DNA of 64,000 nucleotides, taken from assembly GCA_033807695.1 (NCBI GenBank), contig CM066304.1, positions 1,612,001 to 1,676,000 of the forward strand, written 5' to 3'. The DNA comes from Daedaleopsis sinensis. Taxonomy: Eukaryota; Basidiomycota; Agaricomycetes; Polyporales; Polyporaceae. Below, in pieces: positions 11,157 through 23,131 of the stretch (position 1 is the stretch's first letter; every line of letters begins with the position of its first letter). Below the pieces are notes generated by a model. The model was not told the DNA's origin and did not search any database. It saw only the letters and a program-made list of their open reading frames with translations. Both the position numbers and the translations under genes were made by a program.

Positions 11157-13900
11157 CTAGTAATTCCACCCGTTCGACCTGCCGCCCACGCCGATCGCGC
11201 CGCAGCGGGCGTAGTACCGTGCCAGAGCCAGCCGCACCACCTGCAGCCGCTGCAGCGCGTGCTTCTCCCCCCCGTTCACGATCCGCGCGAGCACGCCCAG
11301 ATAGTCCTCCCCGCCCCCCTGCGCAACGCGTATGTGGACCTCCTCCAGCCTTTGTATCAGCAGACACGCGTCCGCCGACGAGAACAGCATGGCGTCCCCT
11401 GGGCCAACGTCAAACCACGAATCAGTTTAGCACGCGGCTAGTACCGGGGCGCAGCACCCACCGTATTGCAGAAGCTCGATGGAGTCGCACAAGATGACAG
11501 CCCACCACGGCTTCGGGACGATCTCCTCCCGGAACATCGTCACGACGTCCAGGGCCGCGCCCTGCACGTCGCCGTTCGCCCGGCGCTGGTAGAACTCGGC
11601 GAACCGCACGGCGAACTTGAGTCTGTGCAGGAACACGGCAGGGGCCCGGGGCGTCGCGTCCGCGTCCATGGGAACATTGTGCAGCGAGGGTGCGATGTTC
11701 GACACGAGCAGCGCGAACTTTGCGGGGCCTGCCAGCCGTCGTCAGTCATGGTCATGCGGCTCGGACACGGCTCGCACGGCGGACATGCCTTGCGCGATGT
11801 ACTCTTCGAGCACACGGTCGATCACTCGCCCCAGCCCCGGCCAATCCTCCGCCGACTTGCAGTACGACACCGCGAGGCCGTACTCCTTCTCGCGCACGAA
11901 CGTCTGGGCCGCTATCTGTTATCGTGCGATCAGCAGGGCAGGGGCGGAGATGCGGGCCTGTGGCGCTCACCCTGCACACCATCCGGCGCACGCCTTCCCG
12001 CCGGTGCTCGTAGCACGTCTCGTTCACATCCTTGAGCACCCCTGCGAGATGCCCGCTCCGTATGCGGGCGGCTTCCTCGCCCGCGGCTGCCGCGTCCTTG
12101 GGCGACTGCAGGTGGAGGGGGATGCGCATGAGCACCTGGTCTGCCATCCCGGCCCCCACCTCCCCGCACGAATACATATAATCCACGGCGATCCGCCACA
12201 GCGCGGGGTCCGAACGCAGATATTCTGCGTAGCTGAGCACGTAGTGTTGGCGCAGCGTGAACCCCGACCTGCGATCCTCGGTCAGCAGCTGGGGCAATCA
12301 TCGGAGAAACAGCAGCCTACTCGTCAGACTCGGCGTCGATGACCTCGATGGACTCCATCAGGTCAGCCAGATGTGCGCCCAGCCAGATGTCCAGCTCGGC
12401 CGCCTCTGCAAGAGCTTGCCTTGGCTTCCCGAGGACGAGGGCCGTGTGGACGGAATCCTCTCTATCTGTGGGATCTGAAGGCATCTCATCCAGGACTTGA
12501 GCTACCACCTCGCTGTAGGACCCGTCAGGACGAGCACAACCAACATCACTATAAGGAGATGGAGGACCCACGGCAGGTCTTGTCTCCGCAGCCGCGTGTC
12601 CACGAAGATGCCCCACACAGCGCAAACCTCCTTCCAATCCGCGCCGAGCTCGACGCACACCTTCTTGATGACCTCCGCCCGACCCTCCAGAATGCCGACG
12701 ATGTCGCTGAACCGGTCCCACCAGTTTTCGAACCCGTCGTCACGGTCAGTATCCGGGACACGGTCTAGCTCGAGGCGAAGTGTCTTCACTTTGTCCTTCC
12801 ATCGGCGTGATGCGACCGCGAAGTCGCGCTCCGCAGAAAAGTGATGTAGCCGCGGGTGGCTCGTGAGCAGCGGGGATAGCTCCTGCGACAGACTTTGGAG
12901 ATAACCCGATGGATGCCTGGAGAGAACGCCGAGAAAGAAGGCAGACGCCTTCGAGAGTCCCCGCAGGGAGGTCCTGCAGAAGAAATAGTTTCAATACCGC
13001 ATATCAACGACCAGCCGTCGGGAGCACCTTGTGAGGTAGGGCCAAAACGCGGGATCCTCCCAAGGCCTCTCTTGGCTGCTAAGCTCGTCGCCTTCTTGGG
13101 TCGACGGTTCGATGAAGTGGGTGTTGAGCCATTCCATGAGTTCATCCCCAACTGGGATATCTTCCAGTCCCGGTTCAGGAAGATACAGCACTGCGAAAAG
13201 CGAAAAGCAGGTGTAGAGCTTTCTGTAGTGCTCGGCGTCGAATTGAAGAGGCTCTGAACGAGTGATACTTTGCTGCCGTGGTATGATGGGCATTGGGGGC
13301 AGCTCGTGAAATGAGCATTTGAAGAATATGACGTACCGATGCATACATGCAGCATTCCTTGCAGAAGTTGATGTAGTCATTCGCAAGCTTGCTGACGACC
13401 TTCATCTCGGATTCTCTTTGCAATCTGACAGGACGGGCCCTCAGGCGAGGAAACGATCTGCGAATGCGACAGACTCACAGCTCCACATTCTGCTCTCGTG
13501 CCTCCTTCAGTAGGTTCTGTACGGCGGCGAAAATGACGGAAGTATCCGTCACGAACTACATACACGAGGATATGAGTAACAGTGAGTATCCAGATATGAC
13601 AGGGACTCACTACTCTCCGTTCCGACAATGGTGCTTCCTGTGCACTCGCGAAATATATCTGCCGCTCTTTGGGCTGTGAGTCTCGGGGGACTTGAGGGTC
13701 AATCTAGGCGGGCCCATCAGCACGAGGCACGCACATGTAGCTTAGAACATACGTACATTGAGGGAGGCGTAAACCGCGACGGTGTTGTCTCTCGGAGAGA
13801 GCGCTATGGAGACAGTCTCTCCAGATTTGCGAAAGTGGTCCATCGCGCCCTGTTCGAATAATGGCGGTACTAGGTGAGACACGTGGCCCACCGCAGGCAT
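11157..13900 (-). CDS. NUP85: Nucleoporin Nup85 (Y-complex subunit)
   Basis: Eleven exons (13900-13757, 13703-13611, 13555-13479, 13424-13337, 13272-13028, 12973-12572, 12512-12344, 12288-11971, 11915-11769, 11717-11462, 11398-11157) keep frame throughout and give 726 residues, the normal Nup85 range. Family signatures are clear: an N-terminal SIALSPRDNTVAVY strand, then a long alpha-solenoid with HPRLHHFSAERDFAVASRRW, ELGADWKEVCAVWGIFVD, SDPALWRIAVDYMYSCG and PKPWWAVILCDSIELL. Nup85 is a scaffold subunit of the Nup84/Nup107 Y-complex and binds Seh1 through an inserted blade. The start is the ATG at 13900; the frame stays open upstream, so a longer N terminus is possible. The intron 7 donor (GTCATC at 12343) is weak but is the only choice I found that keeps frame. 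Confidence 0.9.
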
Positions 13901-14241
13901 TGCTGGGAAAGACGGAGGATCGAGTTCAGAGAGAAAGAGAGAGAGAGAGCAGCCAAGCGGGTGGCGGCTGAGAGCAAAGGGTGCCGGTACGCGTTCGGAC
14001 TGTGGACGCGTTGGCCATGTGACCATGGCGTCTAATAAGCGAGGAGGGCTTAAGCGGCTAAAAACGGTACTTAGTCCTTCGAGACTGTCTGCCAGGCCCG
14101 GGACTGCAGCAAACCACGACCCCGGTGAGTACACAAAGTGGTTGTCGGCGCATGATACTCGTAAAATACAGGTGTGCCATCGTCCCCATACAAACCCCCG
14201 TGAATCACCCCCACCCTTCCAGCCATCCGGCTTGACGTCTT

Positions 14242-14649
14242 CTACTGGACGTACTGGTAGTTGATGCCGTTGGCGGCGTAGTCAGGTAGACCCAGATGCT
14301 TCATGCGGCCTATCTCCTGGCAGATTCGGCACGGGTGTGGCATGACGTCCATAACCAGATGATGCTCCTCCGACCGACTGGATGGAGACACAGGTCAGTT
14401 TATAAATCGACCCATCAGATTGCGGACGGTCCTTACTCTCCCTTGCACTCGTCGGGGCAGATATGCTTCTTCTTCGCCCCGTGGACCTTGCTGAGACGGC
14501 AGGTCTCCTGATTACAGTCCAACTGCCGGCCAAACTGATTAGTGCGCCCCCAACACAAACAACGGCATGGTGCAACGGACCGAGGCTCTATGCGTGCAAT
14601 GTCGAATTCCGCAGGAATATTCACGGTAAGAGACGATTTCCCAACACAT
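14242..14649 (-). CDS. Small cysteine-rich protein, function unknown
   Basis: Three exons (14649-14581, 14522-14437, 14377-14242) with good GT-AG introns (branch points such as ACTAAT) give 96 residues. The protein begins MCWEIVSYREYSCG and contains nine cysteines in CG-x-x-x-C, DC-x3-ETC and C-x3-C-x-C-x-x-C-like arrangements, ending NYQYVQ. The layout MC-(x)n-Y-x-Y-x-CG, then DC-x4-C-x-x-S-x-x-H-x(n)-C, resembles small uncharacterised, probably zinc-binding proteins that recur in Agaricomycete and ascomycete genomes; the resemblance is from memory. There is no signal peptide, so it is probably intracellular. A TATATAA on the minus strand near 14718-14725 lies about 70 bases upstream. It follows NUP85 on the same strand. 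Confidence 0.65.
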
Positions 14650-16624
14650 GATAAAGGGAGTAGCTGATACGAAGGCTAGACAGAGGGTGTCTGGCTCTGC
14701 ACACGAGACTCGGTGCGATTATATAGATCGGAAACTCCTCACCGTAACGTTTACACCCCGGTTCCTATCACCCACCAAACCACGCAACCTTCGGCACGGA
14801 CATTCTCGCATTTACTCGTGCGGCCATGCACCCGGATTCTGGATATGGAATCCAGTAGAAGACGGCCTGAAACTGCCTGGAATTGCAGAGATGTCAAACG
14901 GTGTATCCAAACCTAGGTGTACTACTTTGAACTTCTCGACTATTCATAGCACGGAGGGCGGAATGATCCGTTTTGAATCCCCTCACGCCGTTTAGAGGGT
15001 CTTGGTAGGTTATATGTTGTTCTCACCCACGTACTATGGACCTTGAGGGGGCTGTTCTCACCGCGATGTGTGAAAACGCATGGGCGGACGTCTCCCACGC
15101 ACCAGCTAGTACGGCCGAACCTACCTTAACGAAAGCGCTCCGGAGAAAACTCAACTGTCTGCTGACGCAGTATCGATCATCCGACGAGATTCTCTGGTAC
15201 TCGGTGAGTGCCGTCGCTTGGCCTCCCGCCTTTATGATAAGAAAGTTACACGTTCATCTCCGATTACGCGGTACTCAAAGCATTGAACTGACGTTGGAAC
15301 GTGCATCAGTTCACATACATGTCCATAGCCTAAGTAGACTTAAAACGTACAAAATCGTTGAGATGCAGCGAATGCCGCTGAGAGGCTGGCACTAAGTACT
15401 GAAGTCTGACAGCGGCCATCGCAATGCAGTCAGGTTGAACTCGGTGGCACTGGTGGCCGTCGGAGCGGTACCGGTCAAGTTGAACTTGCTGATACTTCAA
15501 GTTAGCGTGTTAGGATCTTCGTTGCTGGGTGCGACGAGCGTCGAGTGGAGGTTTCGTGAGGGTCTAGGGTGGTCCGTCGGGACCAGGGACGGAGTGCCAC
15601 ACGTCCTTCAGATCGCATGTCCGTAGTCGTCGTAGCGCGGGAAGTGCTTCGGAACTCCTTAGGTGTCCGAAATAAGTACATCGAAATACAGCTACTTGCT
15701 ACAACGGAGGGTGATGCCAAGGTGAGTAGTCCGGGGTTGCGTTTTGCAGATTGTTCGGAGGTGGGCGGGCCGCGGAAGCAAAACGTGCAAGCGCCGACGA
15801 CGCGTCCCGTACTACCTTTCCACATCCGGCTAGCGGGCTTTCCTCGTGGCCGAACCACACAAAGTATCTGTCATATGCACATTGCATAGAGTGGGGGGGG
15901 GCAGAGGATGTAAGGAAGAGTAACGCTTACTATTCCCTTGTCGCATGCTATCAGCCTCAGCACCGTGGTAGCTCGACAAATTTTCTGGCAGGGCCTTGAC
16001 CACAACTTGAATTGAGCGATGAGCCCCTCGGAAGTTGTTGTCGCCACACCGAACTGGTCGGACGCAGTAGGAGCTGAGCGCGGAACTACTAGTAGGTCTC
16101 CATTATAGGTCTCCATTATAGAAGCGGGAACTGGTTGACCCCGACTCCGAGCTCCAATGTTCAAACATTCATCCGTGAGATCCCGTCGTAGTGAATACAG
16201 TCAGGCGTAGAGCTGCAAAACGTTGCCCGACGGTCACTTGACTGTGGCAGTGGGAGATCCATGCTCGGTGGCGCAGCTTGCAGACGGTGACCGTCGCTGT
16301 TAGGACATCGCCGGTCTGTGGTGGCAATTACAAGCTGCGAAGCTGGCAAGGATTATATGATGTATCATCTTGTGGTCGGGATTCCGGCGGCTTCGGACCC
16401 GATTTAGGCGTCGTTATGTGGTTGCGCCGCCGCAGCGGGCGTTGCGAGATTCTCACCATTATGTAAGGCGAACATACTACTAGTGGTTCGAGTTTGCCGT
16501 CGTAGAAGTGTGATCCTCTCGCCCCTCCTCCTGCAATCCTCCCAGTACTCTTCTACTAAGCGGACTCTTGCTGCGCTAGCAAGAAAACAATCAACGGGGT
16601 ATAGATTATCCGAATCATCTGGTG
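14650..16624. other. Intergenic stretch, no gene seen
   Basis: Apart from the TATA box of the upstream small gene, only short frames without protein-like composition occur, with GC lower than in neighbouring genes. A 13-bp direct duplication (AGGTCTCCATTAT, twice) lies near 16094-16120. The segment may be decayed repeat DNA; nothing identifiable remains. Confidence 0.4.
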
Positions 16625-18673
16625 ATGTGGTTCAACCTCTCTATTGGCATCTCCGGAGCGCTGGTGCTCGTTGTGTACTGGTTTCGGCCCGTGGGAAATC
16701 GTCACCGTCCTCCTGGCCCCCGCCCACTGCCGATTGTTGGAAACGTTTTGGACTTTCCGCGGAACCATCTAGGTAGAGAGTTCCGGGATATATCTCTTAA
16801 GTATGGTGAGTGATAGGGAAACCTCCCACGGGACTGTCACGCTGATCGATTACAGGCGAGGTTGCATATTTGAAGGTGCTGGGGCAGTCCATTGTGCTTC
16901 TGGGATCGTACGAAGCGGCATGCGATCTATTCGAAAAGAGATCTGCGAATTACTCCGATCGTCCGCATTCGGTCATGGTCAACTTGTGAGTGACTCGGGT
17001 CCCTCGAGAAGGAGTGAATGCTCACCTTTAGTAGGACCGACCTGGATTGGATCTTCGTGTTCAAGAATTACGGTCTTGAATGGCGAAAATATCGACGGGC
17101 GTTCCGTAGTCAGTTTCATCCTTCGATGCTACCGCAATACGAGCCGATCCTGCAACAAGTCGGTCATAACCTCGTCCAAGACTTGTTGAACACACCAGAC
17201 GATTTTTCACGTCACATTAAATTGTGCGTTGATCTGATGGTTGACCACGCATCCGACCCCGATAACCTTTGTGATATCCAGCTCGTTCGCAGCCGCCGTT
17301 CTCCGGATAGTTTACGGTGTGGATCTTACTCAAGGAGACACGAAGCACTATACGTTGGCGCAGAAAATTGCGATCATCGCCGAGGATATCAGTACCCCCG
17401 GACGACACGTTGTGGAGGCGTTCCCCGGCATGCAGCAGCTGCCACACTGGTTCCCGGGGACAGGGTTCAAGAAGCTGGCTTCTGTATGGAAGAAGCAGCT
17501 GGTCACCATAAGGGATCAATTGTTCGACTCCGCCCGAGACGAGATGGTTCGTCTCGCTATTTGTGTCCGTGTTTGTTCCGATTAATTCTGACCCGATACT
17601 ATCTCAGAATGTACGAGGAGTCAAGGAATCGATTATCACACGGCTGATGGAGGCCGGAGAAGACGAGGAGGTAGCCAGGAACGTTACTGCAACTATCTAC
17701 GTAGGTACGTTCTTCCGGAGCGTATCCGTGCGACTGTTTCGACTGATACATGGAATCCAAGCGGGCGCAGATTCGGTATGTTTGGAGAAATACGTTCTAT
17801 TTTGTTCACGTGAGTTCTGACGATACACAGACAAACTCATCTGTCCATGCCTTTGTGCTGGCTATGGCGCTGAATCCAGACGCGCAGAGAAAGGCACAGA
17901 CCGAACTAGATTCGGTGGTAGGCGGAGACCGTCTCCCACAATTTTCTGACCGGGATTCACTCCCCTACGTGACCGCGCTCGTGAAGGAGGTTATCCGGTG
18001 GCATATCGTCGCTCCAATCGGAGTCCCACATCGCTCACTGGAGGATGATGTCTATGCTGGTCACCTCATCCCGGGCGGTTCGATTGTGATGGTCAATCAG
18101 TGGTGGGCACTCTCGCTGTGTCTATATCATGGTGTGGTCCGCTGAACAAGGGACTATTAGGGCGCTGTCACGAGACGAAAGCATGTATCCAGATCCCGAA
18201 CGGTTCCATCCCGATCGGTTCCTCAAGAACGGCCGCTTAGACCCCGACGTCAGGGATCCTATGACATATGCATTCGGATTCGGGCGGAGGTACGATGCTC
18301 TTCTGCTTCACATTTGGGTACCTCGATTGACCGTGACAACATGGCACACGCAGAGGGTGCCCTGGAAGAGACTTCGCAGAAGCCTCATTGTTCATTATGT
18401 GCGCGCTGATTTTGCACACGTTATATATCAAACCTCCGGTAGACGAGAAAGGAGTACCGCAGAAGCTCGACGTGTACATGGGTGGCGCCCTTGCGGTTTC
18501 GTGAGTGTGCCACATTTCTGTCTTATGCGCTTCGTATGAATTTCGTGCACCTTCTAGGCATCCCGACCCCTTTCAATGCCAAATTGTACCCCGGGACTCC
18601 CACAGAGCTCAGCTCGCTCGAGCTGCAGCCTCAGCGTAACAACTCCACTGCTTTGAAGCTCCTTGGTCATTGA
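16625..18673 (+). CDS. Cytochrome P450 monooxygenase, membrane-anchored
   Basis: At least eight short-intron exons, starting at the ATG at 16625, build a complete P450. It has an N-terminal membrane anchor (NLSIGISGALVLVVYWF), a proline hinge (RPPGPRPLPIVGN), the YGLEWRKYRRAF helix-C region, and an I-helix AGADST split by an intron at 17777. The K-helix carries the ExxR motif (KEVIRW), followed by a PERF region (YPDPERFHPDRF). The heme-binding loop FGFGRR-GCPGRDFAEA, with the cysteine thiolate, is restored by splicing at about 18291/18350. It ends in a PFQCQIVPR tail and stops at 18671-18673. All catalytic landmarks are present, so it is probably functional. It belongs to the fungal families annotated as O-methylsterigmatocystin oxidoreductase-like; the substrate is unknown and no biosynthetic cluster surrounds it. 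One exon-3 acceptor (17033 or 17027) is ambiguous. Confidence 0.93.
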
Positions 18674-19243
18674 TTCCTCGGACGCTGACAGCGAGTCACG
18701 ACCACTAAGGAGTTCATTTTCGACTATATGACGCATGTTAGTATGCCATACATGCTATACACAGTAGATGCTTCTAACGGAGGTGGTAATCAAGGCAGCT
18801 TGCCCGACAGTACTAGTGACATCGATAATGCGAAGTTGAAAAGTTAACCGCGATTTGCTCGGGTCAGCCTGGTTCCGAGTCTCGGTTCCTTGAAGGTGGC
18901 TGTGAGAGTCGCTCGTTCTGACAATTTTAACTCTATCGTAGAGTCTACATCGAGTGGACCGGATTACTGCTTACTCGGATGTGGAACATGTACTGTTTCC
19001 TGTCTGTTTCGACTCGAGCAAAGCTAGCCTAGATTCGGACATTAATCGACTTCAGAGTACTAGCAGTAAGTAATTGTAAGTTTGCTTTAAATCTGAGTTT
19101 AATCGGACTTGGGTCGGCGACTCGGACTACCGAGTTGTGCCGCACAGGATTGAATCTCCGATAGACCCCGCTGATCGTAAAGCCCGAACACTCCGATGCA
19201 TCCAGCTCACTGCAGCCAGCTTACGCCAGTGACTACTCCCTCC
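18674..19243. other. Intergenic stretch
   Basis: The 3' flank of the P450 and 5' flank of the mitoribosomal gene. No gene or clear TATA box was seen. The uL23m frame has an earlier in-frame ATG at 19196. Confidence 0.5.
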
Positions 19244-20149
19244 ATGTTCCCTACTCTCCGTCGTCTCTACGCGACGATTCCTGAAGCTGCTGCTTCCGCT
19301 CGGACAGCCTCTACACCGCGAGCCGTCCGCCTGCGACGCGCACGAAAGGGTCTCGATGTCGGCCCTCTAGAATCTGACGCGACAGCGGAAGGCCTCACCC
19401 CCTCCGAATTCGCTCGTTACCAACGCGCACTAGCCAAAGGCGAGCTCCTGCAACACGACGGGAGTGTGCTTACTGAGGGCCAGTGGCTGGAGAGGCTGAA
19501 CGCGCGGAGAAGCCAAATCCGCGGTCTCTGGAAGACGCAGGGGGAGGAGCCGGGGGAGGAAGTGGTGGAGGTCGTCGGCCAGAAAATCTACCTTCCCAAC
19601 ATCATTTTCAAGATGGTGCGCAACCACACGCCTGCCGGGCAGCCATACAACCCCTACGAGGCGACCTTCCGCGTCCCCCAGTCCGTCACAAAAACCGATA
19701 TCCGGTCCTACCTCCTTGCCGCGTACGGCGTTGAGACGACATACATTCGTACCGACAACTACCAGTCGCCGTTGCGGAAGCGGTTTGGCCGTCCCATAGG
19801 AACCGTCACCGACAGAACGTACAAACGCGCGGTGGTCGGTCTTGTCGAGCCGTTCTACTATCCCCTGGCCGAGGAGGACATGTCTGAGACAGAGAGAAAG
19901 GAGCGGAGGCAGTGGTTGAGGGAACGCTTGCTGGTTGGGAAGCGGGAGACGGACATGCAGTCGTACTTCTTGCGTATGACACGCTCGCTCGACGGCAAGG
20001 GCTGGAAATGGAGGACGGGCACGACGGCGTCGAGAGGGAACATTCTCCGCCTCATCGCTGAGCGCCGGGCAGAAAGGGAGCACGCGGTCGCGGATGTCAA
20101 GACTCGTATCCGGGAGAACCGTGGACGGGTCGTCGCAGAGACAGAGTAG
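19244..20149 (+). CDS. MRP20: Mitochondrial large-subunit ribosomal protein uL23m
   Basis: Intronless frame of 301 residues from the ATG at 19244. The first residues MFPTLRRLYATIPEAAASAR form a basic, acid-free amphipathic presequence fitting mitochondrial import. An in-frame ATG 16 codons upstream (19196) is an alternative start. Residues ~125-215 hold the ribosomal L23 fold: IYLPNIIFKMVRN, NPYEATFRVPQSVTKTDIRSYL, YGVETTYIRTDNY, then the basic loop with RAVVGLVEPFYYP. Long N- and C-terminal extensions are typical of fungal mitochondrial L23 (yeast Mrp20). It should sit near the polypeptide exit tunnel of the mitoribosome, facing the inner membrane insertase. Transcribed in the same direction as the P450 but with no functional link. 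Confidence 0.88.
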   Translation: MFPTLRRLYATIPEAAASARTASTPRAVRLRRARKGLDVGPLESDATAEGLTPSEFARYQRALAKGELLQHDGSVLTEGQWLERLNARRSQIRGLWKTQGEEPGEEVVEVVGQKIYLPNIIFKMVRNHTPAGQPYNPYEATFRVPQSVTKTDIRSYLLAAYGVETTYIRTDNYQSPLRKRFGRPIGTVTDRTYKRAVVGLVEPFYYPLAEEDMSETERKERRQWLRERLLVGKRETDMQSYFLRMTRSLDGKGWKWRTGTTASRGNILRLIAERRAEREHAVADVKTRIRENRGRVVAETE

Positions 20150-20501
20150 ATATCTTTGCTTTTTACAGTCTCGATTGTGCGTGATACATCCTGCTTCGGC
20201 TCGTGTGGCTCACTCATCCTCATCTAGGTTACCGTAATCCGATCATACTATTGCACCGCAGCTCTACTCAACTATCCTCAGTGGCATTGGCAATAGGTAC
20301 GTCTGTCCAGATCAGAGGGAGACACAGGCAACCGGACATCATTTAACGACTACCGCGCGGCCGAATCACTCACATCTCGGTCACCGACCGTTGAGTATAT
20401 TTGGCTGTTTGCAACACGCACGATGCCCATATTTACATGTGCATGAATGTGCTCAGTCGTCTCACCTGCACATATCAGTCTGAGTTCCGGTGCGGTAAAT
20501 A

Positions 20502-22194
20502 TCATAGCTCGTACGTGTCTGGTGACCACTCATCAAAGAAAGAGGGGATCTTACACCACATCTCATCCATGTCTTGCTCGGAAGCCGACGGTTCCTGTTT
20601 GATTTCGACACGACCTGGGGTCCGGGATACCCTCTGGCTTCGGTTATGAAAGAAGTGAGCGGCAGGTTGGGATGTTCGGTCACAATCTGACCTGTCCATC
20701 GATTCATGCCGTATGTCTCCCTAGAGTTGTTGACACGTTGACGTCCGACTCGAATTCTGGCGCGAACTTCTTTACCGAAACGTCAGCATAAAGCATTAAA
20801 ATATCAAAACAAGCTGCGCCACATCGTACATGACTGAGTTGTCATGCATGGTCGCTTGGAAGACTACCTACTCTTCGGCATCGTGGCCGCCCGAGAAGGA
20901 TGTGGGAGACCCCTGCAGTGCGAAAACGCGTTCGCGATGGCCGCCAGCGCGGCTTCGGACTCGGTTTGCAATTGCGCGGGCGCGAGGCCGACGGAAGTGG
21001 TGAGAGTATATGCAGAACTTATGAGATATGCTTCCCTGGTAAGCGGGGCCAAGCCGATTGACGATAATACATCGGCACATCCGAGATAGTGAAGGGTACC
21101 ATGTTTCAGGAAACTGGTGAACCTGTAGACATATAGGCCGATGCATCCAGAGTACGGACTGAAATATGCGCCGTGTTCGTGCAGAGAAGACCGATATTGA
21201 AGAGCGCGGTGGGGTGAAATGAATGGTTTGTGTGCCGCAACCTGGCTCAGCTAATAATGGCGCAGAAGGGTCATGGCTTCCATCTGATACATTCCTGGTA
21301 CCCGATTCCTACTGAACTGCGATCTAGTAGTCCACAAGGTCACAGCCTGTGTTGAGCGAGGATACACACCTACATTGATGGTTCCATTTGTGCGTACGAC
21401 GGCTTGAGTAGAGTCGACCCAGTTGCTCAGCTGAGAGACTGGCTGACCTTGATAACGAGATCTTCCATCCTCTGCCAGCACCGTTGGTGTAGATTTCTGA
21501 CGCGGTACCGTGTAGGTTCGCTGCAGCATTTACCTCGCGGGTGATTGGTCTACACGGGAGTCAATGACCATCCTGACCGCAGACTCATCGCAGGCCCACC
21601 TACGTTACGATTCTCTGAAATTTGATGTTAATCCAGATTGACACGAAAAATTGGAACATTGCACATTCTTCTTGAGTGTACGACATACGCAGGCCTGTTC
21701 CACCTTGCGCTTTTTGTCGGTGGGGCAGAGGAACTCGTCATCTGTCATCTCGTACTGGTGAGAACATGCAGGTTGCGTTCTTGTCGTAGCCACGAATTTG
21801 ACAGTGGGCTGTAGGAAGAAGAGTGACTGGGGCGAAGAATAGCCGTGTGTTACCTGTTGGACGACAGCATGAGCGATGATCTTGAAAGGCGGGAGTTGGT
21901 TAGCTGATCAGATAGCACCGGCACCACAAACTCGTGTGCTCCGGGCAGGAAATGCCCATTGATGTTAAGTGATACCCACTGTAATCTTCAAACGTTCAAG
22001 AGTTGACTGATGGGTTCAATGGAGATTATAGGTCTTATGTGGATGCTAGAAGAGAACGATAGATCAAGGCGCCTACTAGTAGTATCACTCGGAAACTCAA
22101 TGCCCCCTCGGCAATAGCCGTACTATCCGTAACCCCGATCCTTCCGGGTGCGATGTAGTAGAGCTAGGCGAACATGTCGATAGGTCGAACGCAT
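20502..22194 (-). CDS. Tentative multi-exon gene of unknown function
   Basis: Several pieces on the minus strand look protein-like and are bordered by plausible splice sites. They are a segment near 21975-21915 (NINGHFLPGAHEFVV), a segment near 21875-21640 (KIIAHAVVQQ, then MTDDEFLCPTDKKRKVE), a piece near 21520-21450, an alanine-rich helix near 20990-20910, and a final piece ending FFDEWSPDTYEL with a stop at 20502-20504. A TATATAAG lies at 22301-22294, upstream of an ATG at 22194. The first pieces faintly recall an arrestin N-domain (LPG-x-H-E-F), but exons could not be joined into one convincing frame. It could equally be a decayed gene. Confidence 0.25.
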
Positions 22195-22293
22195 AGTATT
22201 GCAGTACGGACAATCTCGAACAGAATCACTACTACACACCAGTCACGCACTACCAAACTACATGGAAAGAACTCGGCAGAGAAACCTCAAAGC

Positions 22294-22301
22294 CTTATAT
22301 A
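22294..22301 (-). promoter_or_regulatory. Candidate TATA box
   Basis: TATATAAG on the minus strand, about 100 bases upstream of the ATG at 22194 of the tentative gene. Confidence 0.3.
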
Positions 22302-22499
22302 CCAGTACTGCCTATCAATGCCACAAGCAAAAGGACATCCGCCACAATCCTCGGCTACAATTGGACCTGAGAGATAAGAAGCAACCACCATAGGAATATT
22401 GTTTCCTGACTTGAGTGTCTCAGATGAGACTAATCGATATCATCAGCACAAACAGTAGTAGTCATACGAGGAAGGTAGACGCACCATGCAGTGTCGAGT

Positions 22500-22985
22500 T
22501 CACTGGAGGAGAGCAAAATTGGTGAACGGGCCCCCGTTGACGTTGAAGCATTCGTTGACAACGGGGATCCCGTAGAGGGTGGCACAGCCAGCGGTGCCGA
22601 CCGTGACTGCGTACGGAAGCCCCTCGTTGCTCGGCTGCGCGACTCCGACGGAGTTGAACGAGCTCGAGAGATCGGTGAGGCACACATCGATGGGAAGCGT
22701 GGATAAGTCGAAGGCGAAGCAGCTCGCACAGTTGAAACCGGGGCACAGCAGCAGCGTGGCCGGGTAGATGGCCTCGGCGGCGTCGACGTGCACGCCGCCG
22801 TGCACGCCGGAGGTGACGTTGACAACCCTCTCGAAGCTTGCGAGGTCATGGACTGGGAACTTGGAACCCATGTCGGTCATGCCGCCTGCGAGCGGCTTGA
22901 CCACGGTAGAGCTGGAGGCCATCGGCATAGCACCGACGACCTGGGAGAGAGCGGCAAGAGCCACGGCGGCGACGACAAAGAACAT
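22500..22985 (-). CDS. Small secreted cysteine-containing protein
   Basis: Uninterrupted frame of 161 residues from the ATG at 22985. It starts with a clear signal peptide (MFFVVAAVALAALSQVVGAM), so it enters the secretory pathway. The mature part has six cysteines grouped as LLCPGFNCASC, VCL, GC and EC, with conserved-looking blocks FDLSTLPIDVCL, QPSNEGLPYAV and NECFNVNGGPFT. This is not the eight-cysteine CC pattern of hydrophobins. It resembles lineage-specific secreted proteins of wood-decay fungi; no function is assigned. A TATAAAGG sits 139 bases upstream. It may be a surface or effector-like protein; that is inference. Confidence 0.72.
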   Translation of the reverse strand: MFFVVAAVALAALSQVVGAMPMASSSTVVKPLAGGMTDMGSKFPVHDLASFERVVNVTSGVHGGVHVDAAEAIYPATLLLCPGFNCASCFAFDLSTLPIDVCLTDLSSSFNSVGVAQPSNEGLPYAVTVGTAGCATLYGIPVVNECFNVNGGPFTNFALLQ

Positions 22986-23123
22986 TATGAGTTAGGTGGT
23001 GGTGGGGAGGAGAGGGTGAGGGATGAGAGATGAGGACAAGTCGGTGATTGACTGTGTCTTGGTTGTGGTGTCTGAGTAGAACGGCGACTGGGAGTCGTGC
23101 AGTTTCCGAGTGCTTCTCCTACA

Positions 23124-23131
23124 CCTTTATA
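23124..23131 (-). promoter_or_regulatory. TATA box of the secreted protein gene
   Basis: TATAAAGG on the minus strand, about 140 bases upstream of the ATG at 22985. Confidence 0.55.

Noticed and set aside
16094..16120. Short tandem duplication as a mobile-element footprint
   Set aside because: A single 13-bp repeat with no flanking inverted ends; too little to support an element.
22500..22985. Hydrophobin
   Set aside because: Secreted and small, but has six cysteines and lacks the doublet CC spacing of hydrophobins.
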